Shown: in pieces, positions 43,207-53,507 of the stretch
How the letters are laid out: each line of letters opens with the position of its first letter
How positions within the stretch are numbered: the stretch's first letter is position 1
Source: Epichloe hybrida
Lineage: Eukaryota > Ascomycota > Sordariomycetes > Hypocreales > Clavicipitaceae
Assembly: GCA_019022495.1 (NCBI GenBank)
Contig: JAFEKR010000001.1
Span: forward strand, 7,936,001 to 8,000,000
DNA: 64,000 nucleotides
Direction: 5' to 3'
Position numbers and translations under genes: made by a program
Notes under the pieces: generated by a model
Told to the model about the DNA's origin: nothing
Seen by the model: only the letters and a program-made list of their open reading frames with translations
The model's database searches: none

Positions 43207-43650
43207 GGCGAAGCCAAGAGAGAGAGGATACGAACGTATACGCAAGGATCCTAGCTATGGTCGCACGATGCGGAGCGCTTTTGTCGAGAGGAGGGCTGTG
43301 ATGGAAGCGAGGGTGAAAGAGGTATGGCCGAACGACGAGGAATGGGATGAGATGGGATGGGCGAGGAAATTTGCAAGTAGGAAAATCTTATCGCACCAGA
43401 CCCCTACCTAATAACACCCCCTAGTATGTATGTAAGGACGAATCTCCTACGTCACTACTCCGTACCGCCACCGAACTGTGGGCACCCCCCCCAGGCGTGC
43501 TAAAAGTGCCACTCATTGAGTCATTGCTCACACATCTGGTTGGTTGCTTTCAAAGGCAACAACAGCATCAACAGCGTCACAACTCCCTCTGCCGCCGAAC
43601 ATGGGCACATCTTGCATACAGCGGTAGCCCAACCAAGATTTCGAGTCGTC
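43207..43650. promoter_or_regulatory. shared divergent promoter of two mitochondrial genes
   Basis: 444 nt lie between the start codons of the heme lyase gene (minus) and the UbiB/ADCK kinase gene (plus). It contains TACTCCGTA at 43456-43464, a copy of the recurring intergenic motif, and a C8 run near 43485-43492. Confidence 0.6.
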
Positions 43651-45817
43651 ATGAGGTCCTGTTTCATAAGGTGCCACACTTGGCTTCGACCACTCCGACA
43701 AACGACGGCCAATTCGACATCCCTCCTGCGACGAGCCGCGTCACGACTTCATCCTACAAGGCAAATACCGTCGAGGGGCCCCAAGAATGGCTTCTCACCG
43801 AGACGACTTGCTCTACGCGCTTCAGCCGGCGCGGCCACATTGAGCGCTGGAGCTTTCGTCGAGCTCTCCAAGAAGGACAATGGCGGCTCAGACGAGACGG
43901 GAGAGCTGCGAATGCTGGAGGTTTCTCGCGAGGAGATGCGAAAAGCCGTCGGCGAGGACGAACGCGGGCTGTACAAAGTTGCACACAAGATCATCATCCT
44001 TCTCGACGCGTACGTTTGGGAGCCCATATGCACTGGGCTCCGATTCCTCCAGCTGGTGGTCATATTCGTGCCCGTCATCATCACAGTCCCCGCGATTTGG
44101 GTTGGCACACGACAGGCAGATCGCGACAACGAGAGAAGCGGGACGCTCTGGTGGTATGGATTTCTCGTCAAGTCAATGGAGTTGGCAGGCCCGGCCTTCA
44201 TCAAACTGGGCCAATGGGCAGCCTCTCGATCCGACATCTTCCCCAACGAGATGTGCGACACCATGTCCAAGCTTCACTCCAACGCACCAGCGCACTCCAT
44301 GCACGCTACTCGCAAAACGGTCGAGGCAGCCTTTGGCGGACGCAACTTCAAGGACATCTTTGACGAGTTCGACGAGAAGCCTCTCGGAGTGGGGGCTATT
44401 GCGCAGGTATACAAAGCAAAGCTCAAGCCCGAGCTCGCCATGTCCATGTCCATGTTCAAGGGCCTCGGCGGCGAGGAAGAAAGTGAGGGCTTGACAGAAA
44501 ACATGCGACGAAACGTAGACATGGTTCTCAAGAGATCGCCGAAGCGTGTACCATCCTCTTACGTAGCCGTCAAGGTTCTGCATCCCAAGGTCGAGAGAAC
44601 GGTGAGGCGAGACCTCAGGATCATGGGCTTCTTCGCCTCCGTCCTCAACGCCATTCCGACGATTGAATGGCTCTCACTCCCCGATGAGGTCAGCCAGTTT
44701 GGCGAAATGATGAAGCTCCAGCTCGACCTGCGCATTGAGGCAGCCAACCTCGAAACCTTCCGCCGCAACTTTCAGGACCGCTCCACCGCCTCCTTCCCCT
44801 ATGCCTACACCGACTTCACCACGCGCAACGTGCTCATTGAAGAGTTCGCCCAGGGCATCCCTCTCGCCGCCTTCATGGAGAACGGCGGCGGCGTGTTTCA
44901 GCATGACATTGCGGATGAGGGCCTCGATGCCTTCCTTCGCATGCTCCTCCTCGACAACTTCGTGCACGCAGACCTCCACCCCGGCAACATCATGGTGCGC
45001 TTCTACCAGGCCGCCCAGCCGGAGCTCCGGATAGCCAAGTCCAAGAAAGCCGAAACCAACGCGCACAACAGCGACGCCGACGTCACAGAGCAACTCCTCG
45101 AGCGTCTGCGCCCGTACCGTCACCGCGCCGCCAAGGCCGCCTGGGAAGCAGAGCTTGCCAAGATCGACGCCGAGGGTTACCGCCCCCAGCTCATCTTCAT
45201 CGACACAGGGCTCGTCACCGAGCTCAACGCCACGAACCGCGCCAACTTCCTCGACCTGTTCCGCGCCGTGGCCGAATTCGACGGCTACAAGGCCGGTCAC
45301 CTCATGTGCGAACGCTGTCGCCAGCCCGAGGCCGTCCTCGACAAGGAAGTCTTTGCGCTCAAGATGCAGCATCTCGTGCTGAGCGTCAAGTCACGAACGC
45401 TCGCGCTAGGCAGCGTCAAGATCGGCGACATACTCCAGCGAGTCCTCTCCATGGTGCGCAACCACCACGTCCGCATGGAAGGAGACTTTGTCAACGTCGT
45501 CATCAGTATCCTCCTCCTCGAGGGCATAGGGCGGAGTCTCAACCCCGACGTCGACCTCCTCAGCACTTCGTTGCCCATCCTGCGACAGCTCGGCGCCCAG
45601 TCTGGCGCGAGCATGGCGCGCGGCGGCGACTTTTCCATGATTCTGGTCTGGGCGGGGCTCGAGGCCAGAAAGTTTCTGCAGGCGAGTGTGGATGATGTAC
45701 GTTGTTTGGCTTCCTTTCCATTGATGTGCCGTTACGACGAGTCTTTTTTTTTTTTTTTTGCTAACTTTACAGGTTGAGCGATGTGTCAAGTATGATCTGT
45801 TGTCGCCGAATGTATAG
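43651..45817 (+). CDS. mitochondrial UbiB/ABC1 atypical kinase (ADCK2/Cqd1-like)
   Basis: Exons 43651-45696 and 45773-45817 join in phase to 696 aa. The open frame begins earlier at a TTG; the ATG at 43651 gives MRSCFIRCHTWLRPLRQTT, rich in Arg and free of acids, as expected for a mitochondrial targeting sequence. Hydrophobic segments lie near 137-165. Kinase features of the UbiB family are all present: KLGQ near 185, the Ala-rich nucleotide loop GVGAIAQVYKA near 247, VAVKVLHP, LQLDLRIEAANLETF, His439-Ala-Asp441-Leu-His-Pro-Gly-Asn446 and the metal-binding Asp518-Thr-Gly. KLGQ followed by W and SKLHS, plus the long insert before the Asp-Thr-Gly motif, point to the ADCK2/Cqd1 branch, which affects coenzyme Q distribution and mitochondrial architecture. 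The final exon codes only 14 residues. Confidence 0.9.
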
Positions 45818-45981
45818 TATTGAATGCGGGGATGTGGCGCTGGGGGTTCTCTTCTTCATAAATGTAGGGCTCCATGAACAGGAGCCGGCATCTAATTTTG
45901 CAAAGGATTTGTTCTTATATTCATGGTGATGGAGAGGCGCTGGGGCAACGTGGACGCCGGTTGGGAGGCGTCTTAGTATGT

Positions 45982-46013
<32 letters not shown>

Positions 46014-46414
46014 GAAAATAGAGATGCGTGCATGGTCGTGAACTGGCGTGCATGTCAATTAGTTGCAGGACATCGGCACGCACAAGAGGTAGGTAGGTAG
46101 GTAGGTAGTTAGAATAGTCATCAGTCATTAAGAGTATACTATGGATTTATCATTTCAAGATCTAGCGCCATTGTGCTGGAGAAGGGGAAAAAAAAAAAAA
46201 GAAGAAAGATGGGGGTTTTGGATCTACCGTGTCCGTTCTTGAAAGCAAAATAATGCGCCTTTTTTGTCTAAGCTCCGATTGTGTTCGCGGGTCTCGAGCG
46301 CTAATGTAGGACGGTGAGGTGGTCACGGGCTACTTGGGTTTTTTGTTTGTTCTGGTTTCGTGCATGGTGTGCTGGCGCATGGTGTACAAGTTTTTAACGA
46401 TTGTAGCAGTTCTT
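45818..46414. other. convergent 3' flank region
   Basis: It separates the kinase gene (plus) from the TCO89-like gene (minus). It contains a T27 run (about 45986-46013), five copies of GTAG-type tetranucleotide (46089-46110) and an A13 run near 46187. No gene is seen. Confidence 0.7.
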
Positions 46415-48208
46415 CTAGTCAGTGCTGGCGCTTAAATCCATGGACTTTTCCCACAGGTTTCGTAGCAAGGCGTTGGTTCCATCCTCCTCGTCTGCCGCAA
46501 CCAGGCTCGCGCCACTGAGTCGTTCGTCCAGCCGGCTGACGTCGTCTCCTTCGAAGCTGGAACCAGCTTCGTTGGCTCTTATTGAGCCGCCGCCGGTCTT
46601 GCGTGCCGTCGGGCGAGCATCGGGCATGCTGACGTTTCGCGTGTGCCGAGCGCTTGCGTCCACGGCATGCCCGTGCTTGCCATTGACGGCTCTGGTGTGT
46701 GTTCGCGGTATCCTTCGCGTCTTGTCCATGCCTGGGAGGCGGCTGAGACGGTCGAGTGATCGGGCGGCGGGGTTCTGGTATCTTCGAACCACGAGGTACT
46801 CCATCCCTGTCCTCTCCAGGAGCTTACTGATGCGAGGATCGCGGCTGTTTCCCCCGTCGTAGCCGGGCCCGCCAACTCCGATCAAGGGGCTCGCTCCGAC
46901 CGCCCGTCCGCCCCCCCCGGACAGTCCCTGGCCGGGCTCCAAGACGGAACTGGCTCGCTGCAGGTTCAATTTCTGCTGGGTTCGTGATGTTTCCGCGAGA
47001 GGAGCCGCCGTCCGTCTGCCTGGTTCTGGAACCAATGCGCTCGTGTCCACTTCACTTGGTGCTCGTGTTTTTGGTTCCGACCATCTCATCTGGGGGGACT
47101 GGTCCAGATTGGCCATGGAGTTGGGTCTTGGAGGCAGCTCATCGGATCTTTGGCTTGTGCTGTGGTTGGGTTGCCGATAGAAGGAACCGTGGCTGGTCAG
47201 GCCAGATCCGGGGGTGTCGACGAATCGTGACACCAGCTCGTCTGAATTGCTGCCCGTCAAGGGAGTCAAGGGGGTTGTTACAGTGCGATGGGTCGAGCTG
47301 ACGGATCTGGCCAATTGGGCGGGTGCGCCCTTGGCGAGGTCTACAGTCATCTGGGGTGGTGCACCGTGTGAGGGGGTTCGTTGCAAGAGCCGAGAAGTGA
47401 TGTATTCCTTGTGCTGTGATGTCTCCTTGTCGGCCGGCGACGGCGGTGACGGCGGTGACGCGGGCGACGCGGATTTCTGTTGCTGGGCTTGGGAAGCAGC
47501 GCTGGGGATCGTGGGCCGAGGATCTTCTGTGCTTGGCTCGTGTCGCAGCGAAGACTGCGCGCTGCCGTTGGTGAGCGAGCCTTTCCGAGACAGATACGGC
47601 GAATTGGAGCCGCTGGCATCAACCCATTCGTCTTCCTGATCGTCGCTACCAAGATCGAAATGCACCTGGGTTTTGCTACTGCACGTCTTGGGTGTATGGC
47701 GATGTATGCCGGTTCCGCTCGACGTCCGCTTGAGCTTGTCTGAGGATCGAGTTCGCTTGCCGACCTCTACGTGGGAGCGATTGCGCTTCAGGCTCGTGGG
47801 CGACGGGCTCTTGGGAAGGTTGGCCGAGGACGATCGACGGGCAAGTTTGACTTCGCTGGTAGCTCTGCGGTGTGGCGGCCGCTCAACCTCGGTGGGCGAG
47901 GCCGGTCTTGAAGTCTGTCGTCGAATCAACTTGGGCGGTTGGCCGTGGCCGTGGGCGCTGGCATGCACATGCGCATGCGCATGCTGTTTGTGGAAAGCTT
48001 TGGTGGAAGGGACGCGCGCGGTGAGGCGGCCGACGTGGTGGTGATGCTTCGGATGCGTCTGATGAGTCTTGGTGCGATGTTGGTGGGATGGAGCTCCCGA
48101 GGTATTTGTCGTGTCGCTCTGAGAATCGCTGTCGCGGTGATCGAGGGGCGGTCGCTTTGATTGGCCGCTCGATGATGCGTTGTCCAGGTCCCTGTTGTCT
48201 CGAGGCAT
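46415..48208 (-). CDS. TCO89: TCO89-like TORC1 subunit
   Basis: A single exon of 597 aa from the ATG at 48208 (MPRDNRDLDNASSS); the open frame continues upstream only to a GTG. The protein is largely disordered, with His-rich (HPKHHHHVGR), Arg/Ser-rich and Pro/Ser-rich stretches. Islands I associate with fungal Tco89 proteins are PPKLIRRQTSRPAS, KTQVHFDLGSDDQEDEWVDASGSNSPYLSRKGS, RTQQKLNLQRASSVLEPG and, near the end, LERTGMEYLVVRRYQNPAARSLDRL. Tco89 is a fungal-specific subunit of TOR complex 1 at the vacuole, needed for stress and nutrient signalling. The call rests on remembered short motifs in a low-complexity protein, so a profile search against the TCO89 family is needed to be sure. Confidence 0.75.
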   Translation of the reverse strand: MPRDNRDLDNASSSGQSKRPPLDHRDSDSQSDTTNTSGAPSHQHRTKTHQTHPKHHHHVGRLTARVPSTKAFHKQHAHAHVHASAHGHGQPPKLIRRQTSRPASPTEVERPPHRRATSEVKLARRSSSANLPKSPSPTSLKRNRSHVEVGKRTRSSDKLKRTSSGTGIHRHTPKTCSSKTQVHFDLGSDDQEDEWVDASGSNSPYLSRKGSLTNGSAQSSLRHEPSTEDPRPTIPSAASQAQQQKSASPASPPSPPSPADKETSQHKEYITSRLLQRTPSHGAPPQMTVDLAKGAPAQLARSVSSTHRTVTTPLTPLTGSNSDELVSRFVDTPGSGLTSHGSFYRQPNHSTSQRSDELPPRPNSMANLDQSPQMRWSEPKTRAPSEVDTSALVPEPGRRTAAPLAETSRTQQKLNLQRASSVLEPGQGLSGGGGRAVGASPLIGVGGPGYDGGNSRDPRISKLLERTGMEYLVVRRYQNPAARSLDRLSRLPGMDKTRRIPRTHTRAVNGKHGHAVDASARHTRNVSMPDARPTARKTGGGSIRANEAGSSFEGDDVSRLDERLSGASLVAADEEDGTNALLRNLWEKSMDLSASTD

Positions 48209-49182
48209 GGCGTCGGCGTCAGCGTCGGCGTCAGCGTCGACGTCGTGCTTACTTTGGGGGCGGCGAGCTGGGAGTTGTGTTGGAAGATATAAATCTCTGC
48301 TTTGGTGCTTTGGTGCGCCCGCGCGTGCTACAGCTGGCCGTCTGTCAGCCTCGAGTGTAACGGGATGGATGACAGGCTTTGACAGCTGGGAAGCGGCGTG
48401 GTGCAGGTGCAGACTGATTGACACAACCGTCAATGCGATTGAATTGATTGATTTCTCAGGGGTTTCCGAGGCTCGGGCGCCAATGGCAATGCCGGACACG
48501 TGTGGCCGTCAGAGTCGGAAGGAAATGTCAATTGCCCAACTTGAATAACAACGGCGACGATGCAGATGTTGGGAACAAGTAGAATGGCGGTGACGGGGCA
48601 TTCAGCAGCGTCGACGATGGGGCGAGCCGGAAACGGAGCGCAACGTGGTGTGGGGTCAGTTGAAGGGTTTTTTATTTTATTCTTTTTGCTAGTGGTGCGA
48701 CGCGTGCACTGGGTGATTACTGATTGTGGTAAATTATGCATCTATCTACTAAATATATATATATACGGATTACTGCACCCGTAGTGTCCGTCAACTCTCT
48801 AGCCGTACGTGCATACGGGACGGCCGACTTCGGCGTGTGAGGTTGTTTGTTGTTGGGGGAACGGGCCGGCTGGAAAGCCATATGATTCGTGTCATTGGAT
48901 GTGAGTCACCATGGCACAAGTTTGTGCTCGGAATCTCATGGGGTTGGAATTACCAGCGCACATGTGTAGGTTGACGGTTGACGGTTGACGGCGGTCCTAA
49001 AAGATGCGGCTTCAGAATCCACAATCTCGTCACATGATGTCCTCGGTGCAGCATGGAAACGAAAAACCTAGAATCAACGTTCCTCCAGTTCCACCAGTCA
49101 ATCATGGCCCGATTGCGCCTTCGATGATGAACACCGAATTCTCAGATTCTCGCATTCCCAGCCTCAAAGCCCCGACATCACC
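48209..49182. other. divergent intergenic region
   Basis: It lies between TCO89-like (minus) and the acetyltransferase (plus). The left part is a CG-rich leader with a (GTCGGC)n stretch (48210-48240) that reads as Asp-Ala repeats in the extended frame. It also has a TACGGATTAC site at 48776 and a three-copy 7-bp repeat (GGTTGAC) near 48971. No separate gene is visible. Confidence 0.6.
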
Positions 49183-50136
49183 ATGGCTAAACCCGCCTTC
49201 GACATCGTTACCCCCCTCGTGGACGACGCACATGTCATTTCGGACATCCACCTCGGTGCCATGAAAAGCAACCTTCTCACTCATGCCCAGTTCCCGAGTC
49301 CGCAGGCCTTGGACTTCTTCCACGGCTGGATTACCAAAAACACTATAGAGCACCTTCACGAGACAGACAAGGGGGTATTGATAGCGCGGGATCCCGCAAC
49401 GGGTGCAGTCGCCAGCTTCATCAAGTGGTTGGAGTACGGAACTGGTGGGGAAGTTTCGCCGCCACCTTCCACCAGCACGGTCGAGGACGAATGGCCAGAA
49501 TTTTGCGGGAGACATGTTCTGGACGAGTATGCGAACATTGCAGCTGATGCGAGGAGAAGACTTATGGGTGAGAGGGGATACTTTCGTAAGTTTCCGTCTT
49601 CCATCATGTAGTGCCTGTTTCCTGCTTGCCGTGAACCTTATCTTGCATGGTCCCCATGGCGGCGTTGTTGGCACCATGCACCCGAGATTCTGCCGATACT
49701 GTTGTTCGTCGAAACTGATGAGAGACCTCGAACTCGAAACGAGGTTATCGTATCATTGGCGTGTGTGTATGTGTATCCTACCGCGCGCACGGCTGCAGCA
49801 CACTTTCACTGGACTTGGGCGGCACCGCGGTGGACTGGGCGCAATCTCACTGAAAACGACTTTGCAGATGTCACATTTCTATGCACACATCCCAGATGGG
49901 GCGGCCGAGGCGCCGCGTCAGCCCTGCTGAGGGAGCTGGAAGACATGGCGGCAGTTGCAGGCAAGGCCATCATCTTGGAAGCAGTCATGTCTGCTGTACC
50001 GCTCTATAAACGATTGGGTTTCGAGATCAGGCAACGGTTGCAGCTGATGCTCCCGCCGCGCGGCTCGAAGGACCGAACGGAGCTATACTTGGAAGAAAGC
50101 ATGCTCTGGACGCCGCCGTCGCTGGAAATGGCATGA
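49183..50136 (+). CDS. GNAT family N-acetyltransferase
   Basis: Exons 49183-49585 and 49868-50136 join in phase to 223 aa (GERGYF|HVTFLCTHP). The N-terminal half has the usual GNAT layout with VSDIHLGAMKSNLLTHAQFP and a strand that shields the substrate (GVLIARDPATGAVASFIKW). Exon 2 supplies the acetyl-CoA loop, HPRWGGRGAASALLRELEDMA, then ILEAVMSAVPLYKRLGFEIRQ, the characteristic last strands. The 282-nt intron is long for this window. The substrate is unknown; this fungal subgroup is often found as single-copy small-molecule acetyltransferases of unknown role. Confidence 0.85.
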
Positions 50137-51026
50137 GAGGCAGGGTCTCGGTAAAGCTCGGGAAGGAACTACGTCTTAATACACATAAGCATGCTTGTCA
50201 TAGTTGGGGGTAAGTACTAAGCCTACCTGTTCCATTGCTGCACCAGGCAGGCCGTCGGCAGCATACAATAATGCAGCAGGCCCCGACCTAGGGCATCTGA
50301 GAAGTTGCCTGATTGGGAGACGAAAACTGCAGAACCAGCATTGCCCAGCCCGATGCTCCGCCTGTTTTTATTTGATGAATCCAACAGCCGCAATCAGCTA
50401 GCTGTACACTCGAGTATGTAATACTAGTATTGTCAAAGAGTTATAAAAGGAGAAAGTACAGGGTGGACTTCGTATTGTTGCAGCACACACCGTCTCTTGG
50501 TTTTTTTTTTTTTTTCCTCCAGTGTCAGCTGATTTTTTTTTAATCCTTTTTCCGTCAAATAGAGTTACTTCCTCTAGGAGATTGAGGAGACACTTCTTCC
50601 CCTTCGGCGGGCGTGCCCATCCATGTATAATTTGTAGGTCCATAAGTGCGAGTTTGAATCTACATCGTCCTCAGTCGACAACTCCGGGCTAGGTACCTGT
50701 CCCATGACATCTTCCCGGGAGACGGACCTATGCTGGCCCCATCTTGGAAGATGCCTGACACACACTTGGCAAGTCAGTTTGGTCACGGGCAAGATATCTG
50801 CAGGAGGAGACACCCCGGCGGTAGCGGTTCTCAGAGTCAGTAGAGTTGCCGAGGGTAAGCTTTTTTCGAATCTCACATGAACGCGCTGCATAATGCGATG
50901 TTTGCATTGGTAGACAAGTCAAAGAGAGAGAACATGAGAAGGCAGCCAAAAACTATTCACGCGCAATATAAATCACATCTCATTATGATTTATTCTGGAT
51001 CAGAAATGGCATGATCCTCCCGAAGA
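50137..51026. other. spacer, no gene seen
   Basis: Convergent 3' flanks of the acetyltransferase (plus) and the b561-type gene (minus). Short T-rich runs lie at 50500-50517 and 50532-50541. The complement has a 105-codon frame at 50574-50891 without family features or splice partners, which I do not accept. Confidence 0.6.
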
Positions 51027-51907
51027 TCAATCAGAAGCCTGAGACTCACTCACAGCGGGCCTCCTCACGCCAAACCCCAGCTTCTGCTTCTGAATCCTCG
51101 GGAACACCCCGATCACAACCACCACAGCAGCCAGCACCACGCCCCAGACATTGATATCCAACACATTCACCACGTAGTCCGTCTCCATGGCGGTGCACAC
51201 GGCCGTCAAGAGCAGCACAAGGACAAAGTACCCACTGAACCGATGATACTTGTACAGCTTCTTCGCCTTGTCTACGCCCCCGTACAGTCCGGGCGTCAGC
51301 CACATGGTGAAGCCAACAGCGTACTGCACCGCAATCAACAGCAACGTGATGACTCCGACGTAGGCGTGTGCGGAGTGGAAATGAGGCCCGTTGCTGCGAG
51401 CCTTGTTGACCTCGATGATGACCACGCCCGTCACAATGGCGGCGAAGGCGACGAGGTTAAGCGCCGCGTGGACAAGCTGTCCGATGCGTTTCTGGTGAAG
51501 CGTCTCGGTAGGCTGAAGGCTGAGAATGGATTGGACGAGGGTGAAGACGGCGATGGACATGGCGACGGGGTGACCTGAGAAGAGAATGACGGGCTTCAAG
51601 AGGATGTGTACCCAGATGTTGACACAGAGGAGAACGACGCCCAGCTCGGCGATGATGCCGGTTCCTACAGGGACGAGGGGAAAGCAAGGAGTGTCAGCTG
51701 CTGCGGCACGACGTGTCCTTCCCCGTGTCATGTCTCATGTCTCATGATGCAAAACGTACCGATGACAAAACTCCTCATTATGGATGCGCCTTCGGGCAAA
51801 ATAGCGTCACCGGGTTTCCCGAGAAGCGGCTCCGTCTCAGAACGACGATGCCCGAGAGACTCGCGTGCCGGCACATCCCCTGGGAGCCCCGTTGTTGCGC
51901 TGGCCAT
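51027..51907 (-). CDS. cytochrome b561/ferric reductase-type membrane protein
   Basis: Exons on the complement 51907-51760 and 51664-51027 join in phase to 261 aa. The N-terminal 50 residues are hydrophilic (PLLGKPGDAILPEG). Five or six hydrophobic helices follow: IGTGIIAELGVVLLCVNIW, GHPVAMSIAVFTLVQSIL, HAALNLVAFAAIVTGVVII, HAYVGVITLLLIAVQYAVG, FSGYFVLVLLLTAVCTAM and VWGVVLAAVVVVIGVF. Histidines suited to bind two b hemes are in FSGHPVAM, LVHAALN, HFHSAHAY and YKYHRFSGY. Cytochrome b561 proteins pass electrons across a membrane, often from ascorbate or another cytosolic donor to ferric chelates. The location (plasma or vacuole membrane) is not shown by the sequence. Confidence 0.88.
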
Positions 51908-53507
51908 GGTCGAGTTTATATCTCCGATGGCGGAAAAAGAGGGAGGAAAATTTTGTGAGCCACGGGCGCGATGAAAGTTAAAAAGGCTTTGGTTGTGCGC
52001 CGCGCGTCTAGACCAGACGTCGTCGCCGACTTTAGGGGAAAGCTTAGACCAGGGCTTGTGGAGGAGGAGGAGGAGGGGTAGATGGTAGATGAGGTGAATT
52101 CTTCTCACGGCGACGAGTTGACGGGAGGGAGGATGGTAGATATTCGACGGGACGGAGACGAGACGGATGTGGTGTTTCTTTTCTTTCTTCTTTTTTGGGT
52201 GGTCGGGTCTGGGACAGCTCAGTCTGATTCCGAGGTTATCCGTAACACAGTGATGATGATGATGTTTCTATGACGATTTGAGCTTACTTTTGCCGGGGCT
52301 GTGACTGGCTGGTGTTGCACGAGAAAAGAGGCGCAGCCGACTGGCCACTAATTTGTGCGCAATCCGTACGTTGCCTCATCTCGTCTGTCTGCCTGTCGCC
52401 AGCTTGGCCAAGCACGAAATAAAATTGCAAGACACATCCGCGCCGCGCCGCGCCCCCGCCGTGGGAGAATATCAACATACATATTTACATATTGACCAGC
52501 CAAGCCGGGAACTGATGTGATTGCTACAGCGAGATGTACGGAGTACATACATACATTCACTGTCATCATGCAGAGCAAAATCTAGCAAAACAACAGCAGA
52601 GGCCAGGCCCTCCACAGTTCTGCGCTATTTATGTGAGTCGCGGGCAACGCGCCCACTTTGTCTTTGCAGATGAGACCGGGGATATATATCGTCCCCTCTG
52701 TGCAACCTTTTTGCCCCTTCGAGACACATGACGGGACGACCAGAGGCTATCCGTATCTTGAGTCAAGTTATGCAATGCAGTCAGGACGTGTATTAGTTGG
52801 TGATTTCAAGGCACTGTTGGTGATTTTGGATGAGGCTGGTTCGGGCCCCAAGCACGTATAATAAAAAGAGAGATTTCATGATGAGGCTGATGGGATGACG
52901 GCACTACATTTTATGTGGTGTGGGGGCAGAGCCTCTCATGGTAGCTTCATGTCGCAAGAACCCGAAATCAGAAAAGGATGTTCGGGGCAAGTTACTCGAT
53001 CCCTTGTAGGTTGAACAACTCATGATTGTAATCCGTAGCGAAGAGTGGAAAACTCATCGTGCAACAGCGGCAATGGCGGCATACTTGGCTCAGGGCTTGC
53101 TTCGGTGTGCCTGATGCAGTCTCTGCTGGCCTCGAATTCGTTGGAGAAAAATGCATGGGGAAAGGAAAAGCGAGGTGCGAGTTTAATCACAGCAAAGAAG
53201 ATGTTGAACCGAGGTGCACGGACCAATTTTAAATCGACAGGCTAATGACGACTTGTCCCACACAGGCTGACACAGCACGTCTCCTGCAACCACATCACAC
53301 GACAGCACCTTGCCAAACTGCTCCCTCGCGCCAGGGAAAGCTCAGAAAACGAATCCATCGCTCCCAGAGTACAGACCGTCCAACGTGCTTTGAGAGAACA
53401 AGCGAAGGCGCCCGTCGGGTTTTTTTTTTTTTTTTTTTTTTCCACGAGGGCAGCTCCGACGTCGATGAGCTAGGATATCATAGTCCGCCATTGCCCCTCC
53501 TCCCGCC
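51908..53507. other. divergent intergenic region, 1.6 kb
   Basis: Promoters of the b561-type gene (left) and the ankyrin/DIL gene (right). TACGGAGTAC lies at 52537-52546 and TAATCCGTA at 53029. A T22 run is at 53420-53441, about 65 nt before the ankyrin/DIL start. A purine-rich GGAGGAGGA tract at 52060-52075 is in the b561 leader. Frames are short; no gene is seen. Confidence 0.6.

Noticed and set aside
43516..43650. 45-residue N-terminal extension of the UbiB kinase
   Set aside because: It begins at TTG; the ATG at 43651 starts a good mitochondrial targeting sequence.
44674..45372. 232-codon antisense frame inside the UbiB kinase gene
   Set aside because: Shadow of strong GC bias at third codon positions; the sense frame carries all kinase motifs.
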